From: Gammaproteobacteria bacterium | Lineage (GTDB): Bacteria > Pseudomonadota > Gammaproteobacteria > Eutrophobiales > Eutrophobiaceae | Assembly (NCBI GenBank): GCA_028819495.1 | Contig: JAPPLI010000191.1 | Coordinates: 41,316 to 105,315 of the forward strand | Direction: 5' to 3' | Length of the DNA: 64,000 nt | Part shown: positions 25,664-34,722 of the stretch, piece after piece | Layout of the letters: the number at the start of each line of letters is the position of its first letter | Position numbering within the stretch: position 1 is the stretch's first letter | Notes under the pieces: model-generated | Databases searched by the model: none | Told to the model about the DNA's origin: nothing | What the model saw: the letters and a program-made list of their open reading frames with translations, nothing else | Made by a program: the position numbers and the translations under genes

Positions 25664-26596
25664 CTACTCAATTACCTCATCAGTAATTCGCACTATGTGG
25701 TGGAAAACCTCATTCAGAAAATCTGCCCACCCCTTTCCATCATGTGCGATCTCATCCAGGAGAAAGTACTTGCGAATACCGAGACTGTTCAAGCGCTGCT
25801 CCATTTCAGCGGTTACAATTCCTGCAACCAATAAATTTTCGGAACCTGGAGGTGTAGCTTCAAAACTTTTCTGGACCGCTCCGAGACGTTCAAGCGCTCC
25901 CGCGGGGTCAGTTCCCCCCTTGATCTCAATGGTTGAGATGACATTTCCGTTGTGCTTGAATTCAATATCCGGTTCTGAACCGTAATACATCCAATAATCT
26001 TTCGGCAACTTGAATTCGGTCCCTCGTTCATCCCTTTCGATTATCAATCCCCGGCTGTCAAGCCAATCCCGAATACGATCTTTAACGATATTCTCAGCAT
26101 CCTGGCCGATAAGATTACGAATAGAACCATCCAGCCCAATACCCATGTTGGCGATGATGTTTCGATAACCGTTGTCAAGTGTCCAGTCGGTTGCCCCTTC
26201 AATGATAGAAGAGATTACCGTGTTGTAGAGCCTGGCGACTTCCTTGCACTTATCTTCATTAACCTGGCTGTTGCGTTCGGGGTCTTCCCATGTATCCACA
26301 GATGCTGCTATGGCGCCTACTCTTTTGCGGGACAATAACGCAATGCCTCGATAATACTCAGAGGTCTCCGGGTGGTGGTAAAGCAGTTCGGGATGGGCAA
26401 AGACTTGTCTGGGGTCGATGCCAGATGATTCGACATATTTCCATGCTTCCGGGCTGATCATCAGATCATCCGGCGAGCTAAACGTCAGTCGTTGCTCAAA
26501 TCCTGCTATGAGCCTCTGTAATTTAATGTCTGTTCTTTGCTTGATTCTGTTCGAGAGAACTGATGATCGCTTTTTTGCATCATCCAGCTTAGCCAT
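25664..26596 (-). CDS. Type II restriction endonuclease (PD-(D/E)xK; probably XcyI-like)
   Basis: This 310-residue protein starts at ATG 26594-26596 (MAKLDDAKKRSSVLSNRIKQ), which overlaps the methyltransferase stop by 8 bases. The longer frame runs into that gene and is unlikely. A nuclease core is visible: Asp210 in SEPDIEF, then Glu224 and Lys226 in TIEIKGGTDPAGALERLGA, i.e. PD...ExK. The segment VFAHPELLYHHPETSEYYRG and the overall size recall XcyI-family enzymes (CCCGGG cutters), but I cannot confirm the specificity by eye. It is coupled to its methyltransferase and is more AT-rich than flanking genes. Confidence 0.72.
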   Translation of the reverse strand: MAKLDDAKKRSSVLSNRIKQRTDIKLQRLIAGFEQRLTFSSPDDLMISPEAWKYVESSGIDPRQVFAHPELLYHHPETSEYYRGIALLSRKRVGAIAASVDTWEDPERNSQVNEDKCKEVARLYNTVISSIIEGATDWTLDNGYRNIIANMGIGLDGSIRNLIGQDAENIVKDRIRDWLDSRGLIIERDERGTEFKLPKDYWMYYGSEPDIEFKHNGNVISTIEIKGGTDPAGALERLGAVQKSFEATPPGSENLLVAGIVTAEMEQRLNSLGIRKYFLLDEIAHDGKGWADFLNEVFHHIVRITDEVIE

Positions 26597-27998
26597 TCGT
26601 GCGGACCCATTTATACATGCACTTTCTGATCTCCCGACGCCCGAATCTTCCCATTTGCTGACTTGAATTACCTTTTCCCCGCGCAAGTAGCCAGATATGT
26701 TCACACTCAAAACCTGCCTGCTCTGCAAAGTCGGACAGAATCAAGTCTACCGGTATTTCCTCGCCGTGATACTGGACGTTATCGTTGACCATATACACTG
26801 TACCGCCCGGGCGCACTACTCGTGCAAGCTCGGAAATAACTACAGCCATTTCCTGAAAGTAGCCCCTGACCAGGCGAATTACATGGGGATTGGAAAGCTC
26901 TCTTACATGACCTTCGAGTATCGATAGTACTTCCTGCAGCGCGCTCTGTTCTTCAAACATCCGCAAAGCGCTTTCCATCAATACGCTGCCTCTATAACAG
27001 CTTTCCAGCCAGTCCCTCTTGGGTTTGTTTTCCACCGTTGCCGACAGTAGATCCTGTCTGAGGTTAGAGAATTTTTTCTGGTCATAGCCGAGCCATGCAA
27101 GTTCCAGCGCGTATGTCCTGGTGTAGTCGTACCTGTTGGCATAGGGAGGAGAGGTGATTACCGTATCGAATGCGCCTTCCGGCAAGTCCCGCAACACTTT
27201 GAGACAGGAGCCCATGATGAATTTCGGCATCTTTGCACCATATTTCACCTTCAACGGTTCCACGTCGTCCAGTATCTCACGCAATCTCGCTCGCAATGCC
27301 TGATGCAATGATTGGATCGGTCCTTTATCCAGCCGGGCACGCAAATTTCGTCCCGAACGATAATCCCAGCGCAGATACTGCCCATCCTTCCGGGTGTAAC
27401 TGATATTCTCAAGGACGCTCATACAAGCGAAATCCAACATCATTGCACTGGCAGAATCTTTGACGCCAGCAATATATTCTCTAGCTTTGGCCAAGCCAGC
27501 TTCAGTTTCCATCGGAAAAGCTGACTCAGTAATACGAACATGAGGGAATGAGAATTTACTGTCAGGCGCCCGGCCGGATTCCACTTGTTCCAACAGTGAT
27601 TGTCCTTCTCTCTCTAAAACCTTTCTGTTCAACCCATTTGCGGCACAGGCCAGAGCATTACTCGCCAGCACACCGACCGGCATAATCTCTATGCCGGTAC
27701 CCTTCAGCCCTTTACCTGCCGCAGTCAGGGGAGTTGTACCAATTCCCGAGAATGGGTCGAGAACCGACTGAGATTCTGCATCTTCAATTAAGGCGTCAAC
27801 TAATTCGCCGGAAAAACCTTCCTTGTACTTCATCCATCGGAGACCAGGTGATTTCCGGTTACCTTGCCAGGATACAACCTTACGGGTCAGGCCCGGATGA
27901 ATAGACAGGCGGGAAGCAAACCTCTCCTGCAAAGATTGTCTTCCTTTCACTTTGCCACCGTGCGGGGAGACCACAGGTGGAATTAATGCGGTACGCAT
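26589..27998 (-). CDS. Type II DNA methyltransferase (N4-cytosine/N6-adenine class)
   Basis: This 469-residue modification enzyme protects DNA from the downstream endonuclease. The SAM-binding motif I is DPFSGIGTTPLTA (81-93), and the catalytic motif IV is TSPPY (282-286), the form typical of N4-cytosine methyltransferases. The order is motif I, then a large about 190-residue insertion, then motif IV; the late segment VRPGGTVYMVNDNVQ follows. ATG 27996-27998 has a strong GGAGG 8 bases upstream. The downstream endonuclease start lies within its end, so the two are translationally linked. The base composition differs from the neighbours. Confidence 0.85.
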   Translation of the reverse strand: MRTALIPPVVSPHGGKVKGRQSLQERFASRLSIHPGLTRKVVSWQGNRKSPGLRWMKYKEGFSGELVDALIEDAESQSVLDPFSGIGTTPLTAAGKGLKGTGIEIMPVGVLASNALACAANGLNRKVLEREGQSLLEQVESGRAPDSKFSFPHVRITESAFPMETEAGLAKAREYIAGVKDSASAMMLDFACMSVLENISYTRKDGQYLRWDYRSGRNLRARLDKGPIQSLHQALRARLREILDDVEPLKVKYGAKMPKFIMGSCLKVLRDLPEGAFDTVITSPPYANRYDYTRTYALELAWLGYDQKKFSNLRQDLLSATVENKPKRDWLESCYRGSVLMESALRMFEEQSALQEVLSILEGHVRELSNPHVIRLVRGYFQEMAVVISELARVVRPGGTVYMVNDNVQYHGEEIPVDLILSDFAEQAGFECEHIWLLARGKGNSSQQMGRFGRREIRKCMYKWVRTNG

Positions 27999-28168
27999 GT
28001 TCGTTCCTCCATCCTTAGGGTTTCATTGCAAGCTGAAAGAGACGCAAATGTTTCTCACGGATATTTTAAGTGACTTGTGAGGGAGACGCAATGCGCAAAT
28101 TAACACTGCTTTTGATCGTCGAAACACGTTTTTTTAGAGAATTATATGGAAAAGCGTAACAGGGGTAG

Positions 28169-28187
28169 AGTGATGGGTCGTGCAGGA
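28169..28187. mobile_element. Putative att site (tRNA-Lys 3' end)
   Basis: AGTGATGGGTCGTGCAGGA is the proximal partner of the repeat at 25397-25415, with one mismatch at the fifth base. It reconstitutes the acceptor and T-stem 3' strand of the tRNA. Confidence 0.7.
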
Positions 28188-28246
28188 ATCGAACCTGCGA
28201 CCAACTGATTAAAAGTCAGCTGCTCTACCGACTGAGCTAACGACCC
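28174..28246 (-). tRNA. tRNA-Lys (anticodon UUU)
   Basis: The 73-nt cloverleaf has a 7-bp acceptor stem (GGGTCGT paired with ACGACCC), a D-arm with TAGCTCAGTCGGTAGAGC, anticodon loop CTTTTAA (anticodon UUU), and T-arm GCAGGTTCGATTCCTGC. The discriminator is A. CCA is not encoded; TCA follows. Its 3' end is the integration point of the restriction-modification island. Confidence 0.97.
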
Positions 28247-28258
28247 GGGAATTACATC

Positions 28259-28280
28259 GGCGCCCGCTGCGCGGGGCGCC
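28259..28280. repeat. GC-rich stem-loop upstream of tRNA-Lys
   Basis: GGCGCCC and GGGCGCC arms pair across a short GC loop between the lipoprotein gene end and tRNA-Lys. There is no following T-run on either strand, so I do not call it a terminator. Confidence 0.4.
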
Positions 28281-28343
28281 GCGCTCACGACTGTTACATC
28301 AGGGTACGATGATACCGGAGATTTGGTTCGCGGTAAATCCGTC

Positions 28344-29012
28344 TTATTTCCGTTTGAACGAGGTAAGCGCCTGGGTGTACTCGCTCGGGTAGAGGTTCGG
28401 TATGGCGTATTCCTTGCGGGTCATCTTGACCAGCCCCACTCCCGGCGCGTACCACTGGCTCTGCTCGACCTTGATGATCCTGATGCCCAGCATGAGGCGG
28501 CGCGGCAGGTCCAGGAAGCCGATTGCATCGATGCGCAGGCATCGGGGGAAATATCCGGCCGGAACGTCCACAGGATCGTCCAGGCTGGTTATGGTGTAAT
28601 CCAGTTCCAGGTTGCTGCTGATCCTGTCCCAGGCCCCCTCCAGTTTTTTCGGCAGGTCAAACAGGTACAGCCGCGATCCGGCGCTCCACTCACTGCCGAC
28701 GCTCAACGGATAGCCGATAACCGGGTCCGCGCCCTCGTGTCCGGGGTTCCTGCGGCTGATGCCGTCCGCCGAACGGGTGAAATGACGCATGCTGCCGTTC
28801 GCGTATGCCTTCGGGTAGTAAGTGATGCCGCCAACCGTCCTGGCAGGCAGGTTGCGGACAATGGATTTCTGTATGATCGGTTCATTGAATTCCGGGACGA
28901 TCCTGCGTATATCGTAGGTCCATTCATGGCCGGGCGCAGTCGGGAAATATCCTGTTTCAGTGGAAGAGCAGGAGGCTATGAACAGGAATACAAGCCCGCA
29001 CAGGCAGCGCAT
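28344..29012 (-). CDS. Hypothetical lipoprotein
   Basis: This 222-residue protein starts at ATG 29010-29012 (MRCLCGLVFLFIASCSSTET). A short hydrophobic signal ends in lipobox IASC (Cys15). The frame opens 24 codons earlier, but those residues would precede the signal and are unlikely. The mature part is beta-rich (TAPGHEWTYDIRRIVPEF, GGITYYPKAYAN, WYAPGVGLVKMTRKEY). The phrase WYAPGVGLVK recurs in uncharacterised periplasmic proteins whose genes lie near proteases. It sits downstream of the BepA-like gene and may be a substrate or partner. I assign no function. Confidence 0.7.
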   Translation of the reverse strand: MRCLCGLVFLFIASCSSTETGYFPTAPGHEWTYDIRRIVPEFNEPIIQKSIVRNLPARTVGGITYYPKAYANGSMRHFTRSADGISRRNPGHEGADPVIGYPLSVGSEWSAGSRLYLFDLPKKLEGAWDRISSNLELDYTITSLDDPVDVPAGYFPRCLRIDAIGFLDLPRRLMLGIRIIKVEQSQWYAPGVGLVKMTRKEYAIPNLYPSEYTQALTSFKRK

Positions 29013-29102
29013 GTATGGGAACGGAATTAATTGCGTCCCCGGTCCCGTTACGCCGGTCCCCCGGCCACCCTTTTCCTCCCCCATATCAGCCCTGCGCCTG
29101 CT

Positions 29103-30587
29103 TCATTTTCTCAGTTTCATATCCCGCTCCAGTTGCAGTTCCTGTTCCAGGAACGCCATCCGGGCCTTGATGCGTTCTGTCTGGTAATAATCCGGGCGGG
29201 GCGCGTCCTGGCGTAAAATGTGCCTGAGCTGTTCGATGGCCACCTGGGTCTCGCCGGTCAGGAAATAATATTCCGCGTTGGCAATGCCGGATTCGACCTG
29301 GTCGCCTGCTTCAGCCTCGGCGCGGGTCAGGTAATCAAAATACGTAATGTCGGGAGACTGGAACCTGCCGAACTCACGCAGTTTGTCGCGCGCCAGGTAG
29401 GGCTGCCCGCCCTTCAGCAAGGCATTGCTGTAGTTCAGCACCAGCGGGCGATAGTCCGGATACAGTCGTTCCGTTTTTGAGAAAATCGAAAACGCCGCAT
29501 CGTAGTTTCCCTGCCTGACCTCGATGTCTGCGGCGGCAAGCAGGTATGTGACGTTTTCCGGCTCCTTTGCCAGCAACCGCCGCGCCTGCTCCCGCGCAAG
29601 CGCATACTGGCCGTCCTCGGTCAGCGCGATGATGTAGCCGTAACGGTCGGCGTCCCGGCTATCCTCCCGCAGGGGGTCGGCAACCCGGCGGGAAAAAAAA
29701 GCCACCGCCGCGCGCGTGGTTCCATGGGACCTCGCAACCAGTTTTGCCCGGACCAGGTTAAAACTCATGCTTTCATTGTAGGAACCTGCGCCATAGGCCG
29801 CCGCCCGCGCCGCGGCATCGGCAATCCGGCGCGTGGTCAACGGATGGGTACGAAGAAATTCCGGGGCCTGGGCGGAAAACCGCGAGCTTTGCTGCAGTTT
29901 CTGGAAGAACCCCGTCATGCCGCGGGGATTGAAACCCGAGCGCGCCAGCAACTGGATGCCGATGCGGTCCGCTTCCTGCTCGTTGGCGCGGGTGAAATTA
30001 ATCCGCGCCTGCGCGGAAGCCCCCTGCACCGCCATCAGGGCGGCCTGCCCGGCATCGGGGTTCTGGGTAGCAATCAGGATGGCCCCGAGCATGGCCGCCA
30101 TCGTCGGGATGCTCATTTTTTTTGACATCTCCACGGACCTTGCCATGTGTTTCTGGGTCACGTGGGCGATTTCATGGGCCACGACGCCGGCGAGTTCGCT
30201 TTCGTTGTCGGCGTTCATGATGACGCCGCTGTTGATCCCGACAATGCCGCCGGGCGCGGCAAACGCGTTGATCAAGGGGTCATTGATAACGAAAAAAGTG
30301 AATTGCTGTTCGTTGTTGTCGCTCTGGGAAACCAGCCGGTAGCCGATCGACTCGATATAAGTGTTGATTTCCGGGTCGGACACGATATCCGCCTGCTTTC
30401 TCACCTGGCTGAGAAACGCCTGGCCCAGGCGCCGCTCAAACTCCGGGCTCAGCAGTCCTCCGGTTGAATCGCCGATATCCGGCAGGTCCAGGGTCGTCAC
30501 GTCGGACGCGGCCGGCGCGCACAGGCAACATGCCAGCAGGAGACTGAATCCCGTCCGAATCAGGAGGCTGGATTTTTCCGTGATCAT
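29103..30587 (-). CDS. bepA: BepA-like M48 metalloprotease with TPR domain
   Basis: This 494-residue precursor resembles BepA (YfgC), a periplasmic zinc protease/chaperone that helps LptD and other outer-membrane proteins assemble and degrades stalled ones. A signal peptide (about 1-28, ending APAASD) is followed by an M48 catalytic domain with zinc motif HEIAHVTQKH (HExxH) and downstream Glu in NEQEADRIG. A TPR-rich C-terminal half runs from about 300 (VTYLLAAADIEVRQGNYDAA, QVAIEQLRHIL). The length matches E. coli BepA (487). Its promoter region carries the third GGGGTCAGAG palindrome. Confidence 0.9.
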   Translation of the reverse strand: MITEKSSLLIRTGFSLLLACCLCAPAASDVTTLDLPDIGDSTGGLLSPEFERRLGQAFLSQVRKQADIVSDPEINTYIESIGYRLVSQSDNNEQQFTFFVINDPLINAFAAPGGIVGINSGVIMNADNESELAGVVAHEIAHVTQKHMARSVEMSKKMSIPTMAAMLGAILIATQNPDAGQAALMAVQGASAQARINFTRANEQEADRIGIQLLARSGFNPRGMTGFFQKLQQSSRFSAQAPEFLRTHPLTTRRIADAAARAAAYGAGSYNESMSFNLVRAKLVARSHGTTRAAVAFFSRRVADPLREDSRDADRYGYIIALTEDGQYALAREQARRLLAKEPENVTYLLAAADIEVRQGNYDAAFSIFSKTERLYPDYRPLVLNYSNALLKGGQPYLARDKLREFGRFQSPDITYFDYLTRAEAEAGDQVESGIANAEYYFLTGETQVAIEQLRHILRQDAPRPDYYQTERIKARMAFLEQELQLERDMKLRK

Positions 30588-30633
30588 CTTTATCTTCGAG
30601 TTACCCGGTTTTGCGGAGTTCCCGCTAAATGCC

Positions 30634-30699
30634 GGGGTCAGAGTAAAATCGTTACCATCGTGGCCGGTGGCGGGACCGGGGTGATTTTACTCTGACCCC
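30634..30699. repeat. GGGGTCAGAG palindrome, copy 3 (bepA-pfp gap)
   Basis: Perfect 17-bp arms GGGGTCAGAGTAAAATC and GATTTTACTCTGACCCC enclose a 32-base GC-rich loop. Outer flanks TTCCCGCTAA (about 30619) and TTAGCGGGA (about 30715) add a second, outer inverted repeat. The left flank TTCCCGCTAAATGCC is shared with the copy at 5390. Confidence 0.85.
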
Positions 30700-30840
30700 A
30701 CCATCTGCCTGATGTTAGCGGGAGTCGCTGCCTCGTCACTAGCCTGTGAGAAGCGAGGCATAAACGTGTAACATATCGCATTTTTACCGTTATTTCATGA
30801 CGCAGGCCGGAATTTTCTCCGGGCTGGAGGTGTTTTGTCG

Positions 30841-32112
30841 ATGGCCGAAGCAAAAAACGCTTTTTACGCGCAATCCGGCGGGGTGACCGCCGTGATCAAT
30901 GCCAGCGCCTGCGGCGTGCTGGAGACCGCGCGCCGGCATCCGGACAGAATCGCCAACGTGTACGCCGGACGCAACGGCATTATCGGCGCCCTGACCGAGG
31001 ACCTGATCGACACCGGGCAGGAACCGCCCGAAGCCATTGCCGCGCTCAGGCATACGCCTTCCGGCGCGTTCGGTTCCTGCCGTTACAAGCTCAAGGGGCT
31101 GGAAGAAAGCCGGGCTGAATACGAGCGCCTGATCGAAGTCTTCAAGGCCCACGACATCGGGTATTTTTTCTACAACGGGGGCGGCGACTCAGCCGATACC
31201 TGTCACAAGGTTTCACAACTGTCCGCACAATGGGGTTTCCCGATACAGGCGATACACATTCCCAAGACGGTCGATAACGACCTGCCCGTCACCGACAACT
31301 GCCCCGGGTTCGGTTCGGTTGCCAAATATATTGCGGTATCCGTGCGCGAGGCTTCCTACGACGTCAGTTCGATGGCCAGGACGTCCACCAAGGTGTTCAT
31401 CATTGAAGTCATGGGCCGCCATGCCGGCTGGATTGCCGCCGCGGGGGGGCTGGCCGCCGACCGCGACAACGACATTCCGGTGGTGATCCTGTTTCCCGAG
31501 GTCCCGTTCGACCAGGATAGATTTCTCGCCAGGGTCCGGGACTGCGTTGCGCGCCATGACTACTGTTCCGTCGTCGTATCCGAAGGCGCGCGCTGGCCGG
31601 ACGGCCGTTTCCTGGCTGAACAGGGCACGAAGGATGCCTTCGGCCATGCCCAGCTTGGGGGCGCGGCGCCGGTAGTGGCGGCGCTGGTCAAGCAGCACCT
31701 GGGGTTCAAATACCACTGGGCCGTTGCCGATTACCTGCAGCGCTCGGCGCGCCATATCGCCTCGAAGACGGATGTCGACCAGGCTTATGCCCTGGGCAAG
31801 GCCGCGGTGGAGTTCGCCCTGGCCGGCAAGAACGCGATCATGCCGGTGATTGTGCGTACCTCCGATAACCCCTACCGCTGGGAAATCGGCCTGGCGGACC
31901 TTGAGGACGTGGCCAATGTGGAAAAATTCATGCCCGGAGAATTCATCAGTGCAGACGGTTTCGGCATCACGCCCGCGTGCCGCGCCTACCTGGAGCCGCT
32001 GATCCAGGGAGAAGACTATCCGCCTTACCGGAACGGAATGCCAGACTATGTGCGCCTCAGGAATGCGCCGGTGGCAAAAAAAACCGCGGCCGGGTTTGAA
32101 CTTCGCCGCTGA
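30841..32112 (+). CDS. pfp: 6-phosphofructokinase, pyrophosphate-dependent type
   Basis: PPi-PFK interconverts fructose 6-phosphate and fructose 1,6-bisphosphate using PPi, so it can run in glycolysis or gluconeogenesis. The 423-residue protein starts at ATG 30841, with GGAGG 10 bases upstream; a TTG two codons earlier is too close to that site. Visible motifs are YNGGGDSADTCHK, the PPi-type IPKTVDNDLP (Lys in place of the Gly of ATP-PFK, followed by catalytic Asp), MARTSTKVFIIEVMGRHAGW, and PEVPF. The catalytic-loop form GGGDS differs from the GGDDS of some PPi-PFKs. The next gene, hppA, also handles PPi, 67 bases on. Confidence 0.9.
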   Translation: MAEAKNAFYAQSGGVTAVINASACGVLETARRHPDRIANVYAGRNGIIGALTEDLIDTGQEPPEAIAALRHTPSGAFGSCRYKLKGLEESRAEYERLIEVFKAHDIGYFFYNGGGDSADTCHKVSQLSAQWGFPIQAIHIPKTVDNDLPVTDNCPGFGSVAKYIAVSVREASYDVSSMARTSTKVFIIEVMGRHAGWIAAAGGLAADRDNDIPVVILFPEVPFDQDRFLARVRDCVARHDYCSVVVSEGARWPDGRFLAEQGTKDAFGHAQLGGAAPVVAALVKQHLGFKYHWAVADYLQRSARHIASKTDVDQAYALGKAAVEFALAGKNAIMPVIVRTSDNPYRWEIGLADLEDVANVEKFMPGEFISADGFGITPACRAYLEPLIQGEDYPPYRNGMPDYVRLRNAPVAKKTAAGFELRR

Positions 32113-32179
32113 ATCTATAGACTGTCAGGCTTTTATCCATATCAACCACAACCCCTGATCATTTTAAGGAGCATTAAAC

Positions 32180-34192
32180 ATGTCAACATTGGACCTCGCC
32201 CTGATTTGCAGTGTAATCGCCATCCTCTACGGCATCTTCTCGGTGCGCTGGATACTCGCCCAGCCCGAAGGCAACGAACGCATGCGGGAAATCGCTGCGG
32301 CCATCCAGCAGGGAGCCTCCGCGTATCTCAACCGCCAGTACACGACCATCGGCGCGGTCGGTATCATCCTGTTCATCGTGCTGGGTCTCGTGCTCGACTG
32401 GTACACCGGCTTCGGGTTCCTGATCGGCGCGCTGTTCTCCGGCGCCGCCGGTTACATCGGCATGAACATCTCCGTGCGCGCCAACCTGCGCACTGCCGAA
32501 GCCGCCAACCGGGGGATCAACGATGCGTTGACGGTCGCATTCAGGGGCGGCGCGATAACGGGCCTGCTGGTCGTCGGACTGGGCCTCCTGGGCGTCGCTG
32601 GCTACTATGCCCTGTTGCAAAACCTGGGAGCGGAAACCGGCACCATCCTTCATGCCCTGATCGGCCTCGGTTTCGGTGGTTCCCTGATTTCCATTTTTGC
32701 CCGTCTGGGCGGCGGCATCTTCACCAAGGGCGCCGACGTGGGCGCCGACCTGGTAGGCAAGGTGGAGGCCGGCATCCCCGAGGACGACCCGCGCAACCCC
32801 GCGGTGATCGCGGACAACGTCGGCGACAACGTCGGCGATTGCGCCGGAATGGCCGCCGACCTGTTCGAAACCTACGCGGTGACCGTGATTGCGACCATGC
32901 TGCTGGGCAGCCTCCTGGTTCACGGGAGCGAAGCCGCCGTACTCTATCCGCTGGCGCTGGGCGGCGCCTCCATTGTCGCCTCGGTGATCGGCTGTTTCTT
33001 CGTCCGCTCCGGGGAAGGCGGCAGCATCATGGGCGCCCTGTACAAGGGCCTGATCGTAGCGGGCGTGCTGGCGGCCATCCTGTTTTACCCGGTCACGAAC
33101 ACAATGATGGCGGATATTGCCGGCATGTCGGCCATGTCTTTATATTTCTGCGCGCTGATCGGCCTGGCACTGACCGCGGCGATGGTGTGGATCACCGAAT
33201 ACTACACCGGCACCGACTATGCCCCGGTAAAGCATGTTGCGGCCGCATCCGAAACCGGCCATGCCACCAACATCATCGCCGGCCTCGGCGTATCCATGAA
33301 GTCGACGGCCCTGCCGGTGCTGGCGGTCTGCGCCAGTATCTGGGGCGCTTATGAGCTGGCCGGCCTTTACGGCATCGCCATTGCCGCGACGTCCATGCTG
33401 TCGATGACCGGCATCATCGTCGCCCTGGACGCCTTCGGCCCCATTACCGACAACGCTGGCGGCATCGCCGAAATGGCGGAACTGGATGAGAAAATCCGCA
33501 ACATCACCGACCCGCTTGACGCTGTGGGCAATACCACCAAGGCAGTCACCAAGGGTTACGCCATAGGTTCTGCGGGGCTGGCCGCCCTGGTGCTGTTCGG
33601 CGACTACACCCATGCCCTGGGCCAAGCCGGCAAACACGTAGAGTTTTCACTGTCCGATCCGCTGGTCATCATCGGCCTGTTCCTCGGCGGCCTGGTGCCT
33701 TTCCTGTTCGGCGCCATGGCCATGGAAGCGGTCGGCCGCGCCGCCGGTTCGGTGGTACTTGAAGTGCGGCGCCAGTTCCGGGAGATCCCCGGGATCATGG
33801 AAGGTACCGGCAAGCCGGATTATTCCCGCGCCGTGGACCTGTTGACCAGGTCGGCCATCAAGGAAATGATCATTCCTTCCCTGCTGCCGGTGCTGGTCCC
33901 GGTGATCGTGGGCGTGGTGCTGGGCCCCGTGGCCCTGGGCGGACTGTTGCTGGGCACCATCGTCACCGGCCTGTTCGTCGCCATATCCATGACCACCGGC
34001 GGCGGCGCCTGGGACAACGCCAAGAAATACATAGAGGACGGCAACCTGGGCGGCAAGGGGTCGGAGGCCCACAAGGCCGCGGTCACCGGCGATACCGTGG
34101 GCGACCCCTACAAGGACACCGCGGGCCCGGCAGTCAACCCGCTGATCAAGATCATCAATATCGTTGCGCTGCTGATCGTGCCGCTGATCTGA
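32180..34192 (+). CDS. hppA: Membrane-bound proton-pumping pyrophosphatase (K+-independent type)
   Basis: This 670-residue integral membrane enzyme (about 16 helices) hydrolyses PPi and pumps cations across the inner membrane. The substrate motif is [20 protein letters not shown], with [20 protein letters not shown] after it; the second acidic cluster is [17 protein letters not shown]. Lys454 in [15 protein letters not shown] is the residue that marks the K+-independent, H+-pumping subclass (Ala in K+-dependent ones). ATTTTAAGGAGCATTAAACA contains a strong AGGAG site. Paired with pfp, it recovers energy from PPi or sets the PPi level that decides the direction of the PFK reaction. Confidence 0.96.
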   Translation: MSTLDLALICSVIAILYGIFSVRWILAQPEGNERMREIAAAIQQGASAYLNRQYTTIGAVGIILFIVLGLVLDWYTGFGFLIGALFSGAAGYIGMNISVRANLRTAEAANRGINDALTVAFRGGAITGLLVVGLGLLGVAGYYALLQNLGAETGTILHALIGLGFGGSLISIFARLGGGIFTKGADVGADLVGKVEAGIPEDDPRNPAVIADNVGDNVGDCAGMAADLFETYAVTVIATMLLGSLLVHGSEAAVLYPLALGGASIVASVIGCFFVRSGEGGSIMGALYKGLIVAGVLAAILFYPVTNTMMADIAGMSAMSLYFCALIGLALTAAMVWITEYYTGTDYAPVKHVAAASETGHATNIIAGLGVSMKSTALPVLAVCASIWGAYELAGLYGIAIAATSMLSMTGIIVALDAFGPITDNAGGIAEMAELDEKIRNITDPLDAVGNTTKAVTKGYAIGSAGLAALVLFGDYTHALGQAGKHVEFSLSDPLVIIGLFLGGLVPFLFGAMAMEAVGRAAGSVVLEVRRQFREIPGIMEGTGKPDYSRAVDLLTRSAIKEMIIPSLLPVLVPVIVGVVLGPVALGGLLLGTIVTGLFVAISMTTGGGAWDNAKKYIEDGNLGGKGSEAHKAAVTGDTVGDPYKDTAGPAVNPLIKIINIVALLIVPLI

Positions 34193-34209
34193 TACCCGGT
34201 TACTGAACC

Positions 34210-34683
34210 GTGTCAGTCGCCTCGCTCATTCTGTTTGTTGTCCTTAATGAGCCGCACCAGTTTTCCGCTCTCGATCTGTGGGAGAGAGAATGCAACGCAG
34301 GTGATGCCGCAGCCTGTGAACGCTTGGAAAAAGCGCAGGCCGGGGTCGGGAAACTGGCGCGGCTGGACACCCTGGCGCAGCGTTACGGCGCCCGCGCCGA
34401 CAGGGGCGAACTGGAAGAGGACGGCATGCCGCGGCTGAACCTCGCCTACAGGCAGGTGATGCGGGACTATATCGATGCGGAACATGCGGTGGGCAACAAG
34501 GAACTGGATTACGATGAGGAAGCCGTCAATTATTGCGCGGACCACTTCCACAATTACTGGAGAAACAGAAAACTGTGGTGGCCCACCGATGAGAACGGCG
34601 CCCCGAGTTGGACCGACATTTACTATTACATTGTCGACCACTACCACGGCATCTGCCTTAGGCGCTATTTCAACCGGCTCTGA
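34210..34683 (+). CDS. Hypothetical protein after hppA
   Basis: This 157-residue frame begins at GTG 34210, 17 bases after hppA. A short hydrophobic N-terminus (MSVASLILFVVLN) may be an anchor or uncleaved signal. The remainder is helical and charged, with four cysteines (ECNAGDAAACERLEKAQ, VNYCADHFHNYWRNRKLWW, HYHGICLRRYF) and many aromatics in the second half (YYYIVDHYHG). CNAGDAAACERL resembles the cysteine-spaced helices of Sel1-like repeats, but only one such unit is visible. No family is recognised. Its position suggests co-transcription with pfp-hppA. Confidence 0.6.
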   Translation: MSVASLILFVVLNEPHQFSALDLWERECNAGDAAACERLEKAQAGVGKLARLDTLAQRYGARADRGELEEDGMPRLNLAYRQVMRDYIDAEHAVGNKELDYDEEAVNYCADHFHNYWRNRKLWWPTDENGAPSWTDIYYYIVDHYHGICLRRYFNRL

Positions 34684-34722
34684 TCAGCCTCCAGGCGGAA
34701 GGGCGGGTCCCCGAAGGAGAAT

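Noticed and set aside
28092..28138. 15-codon frame MRKLTLLLIVETRFF with a GGGAG site, between the methyltransferase and tRNA-Lys
   Set aside because: It looks like a leader or truncated gene start, but it is too short to support as a gene and no downstream continuation is found.
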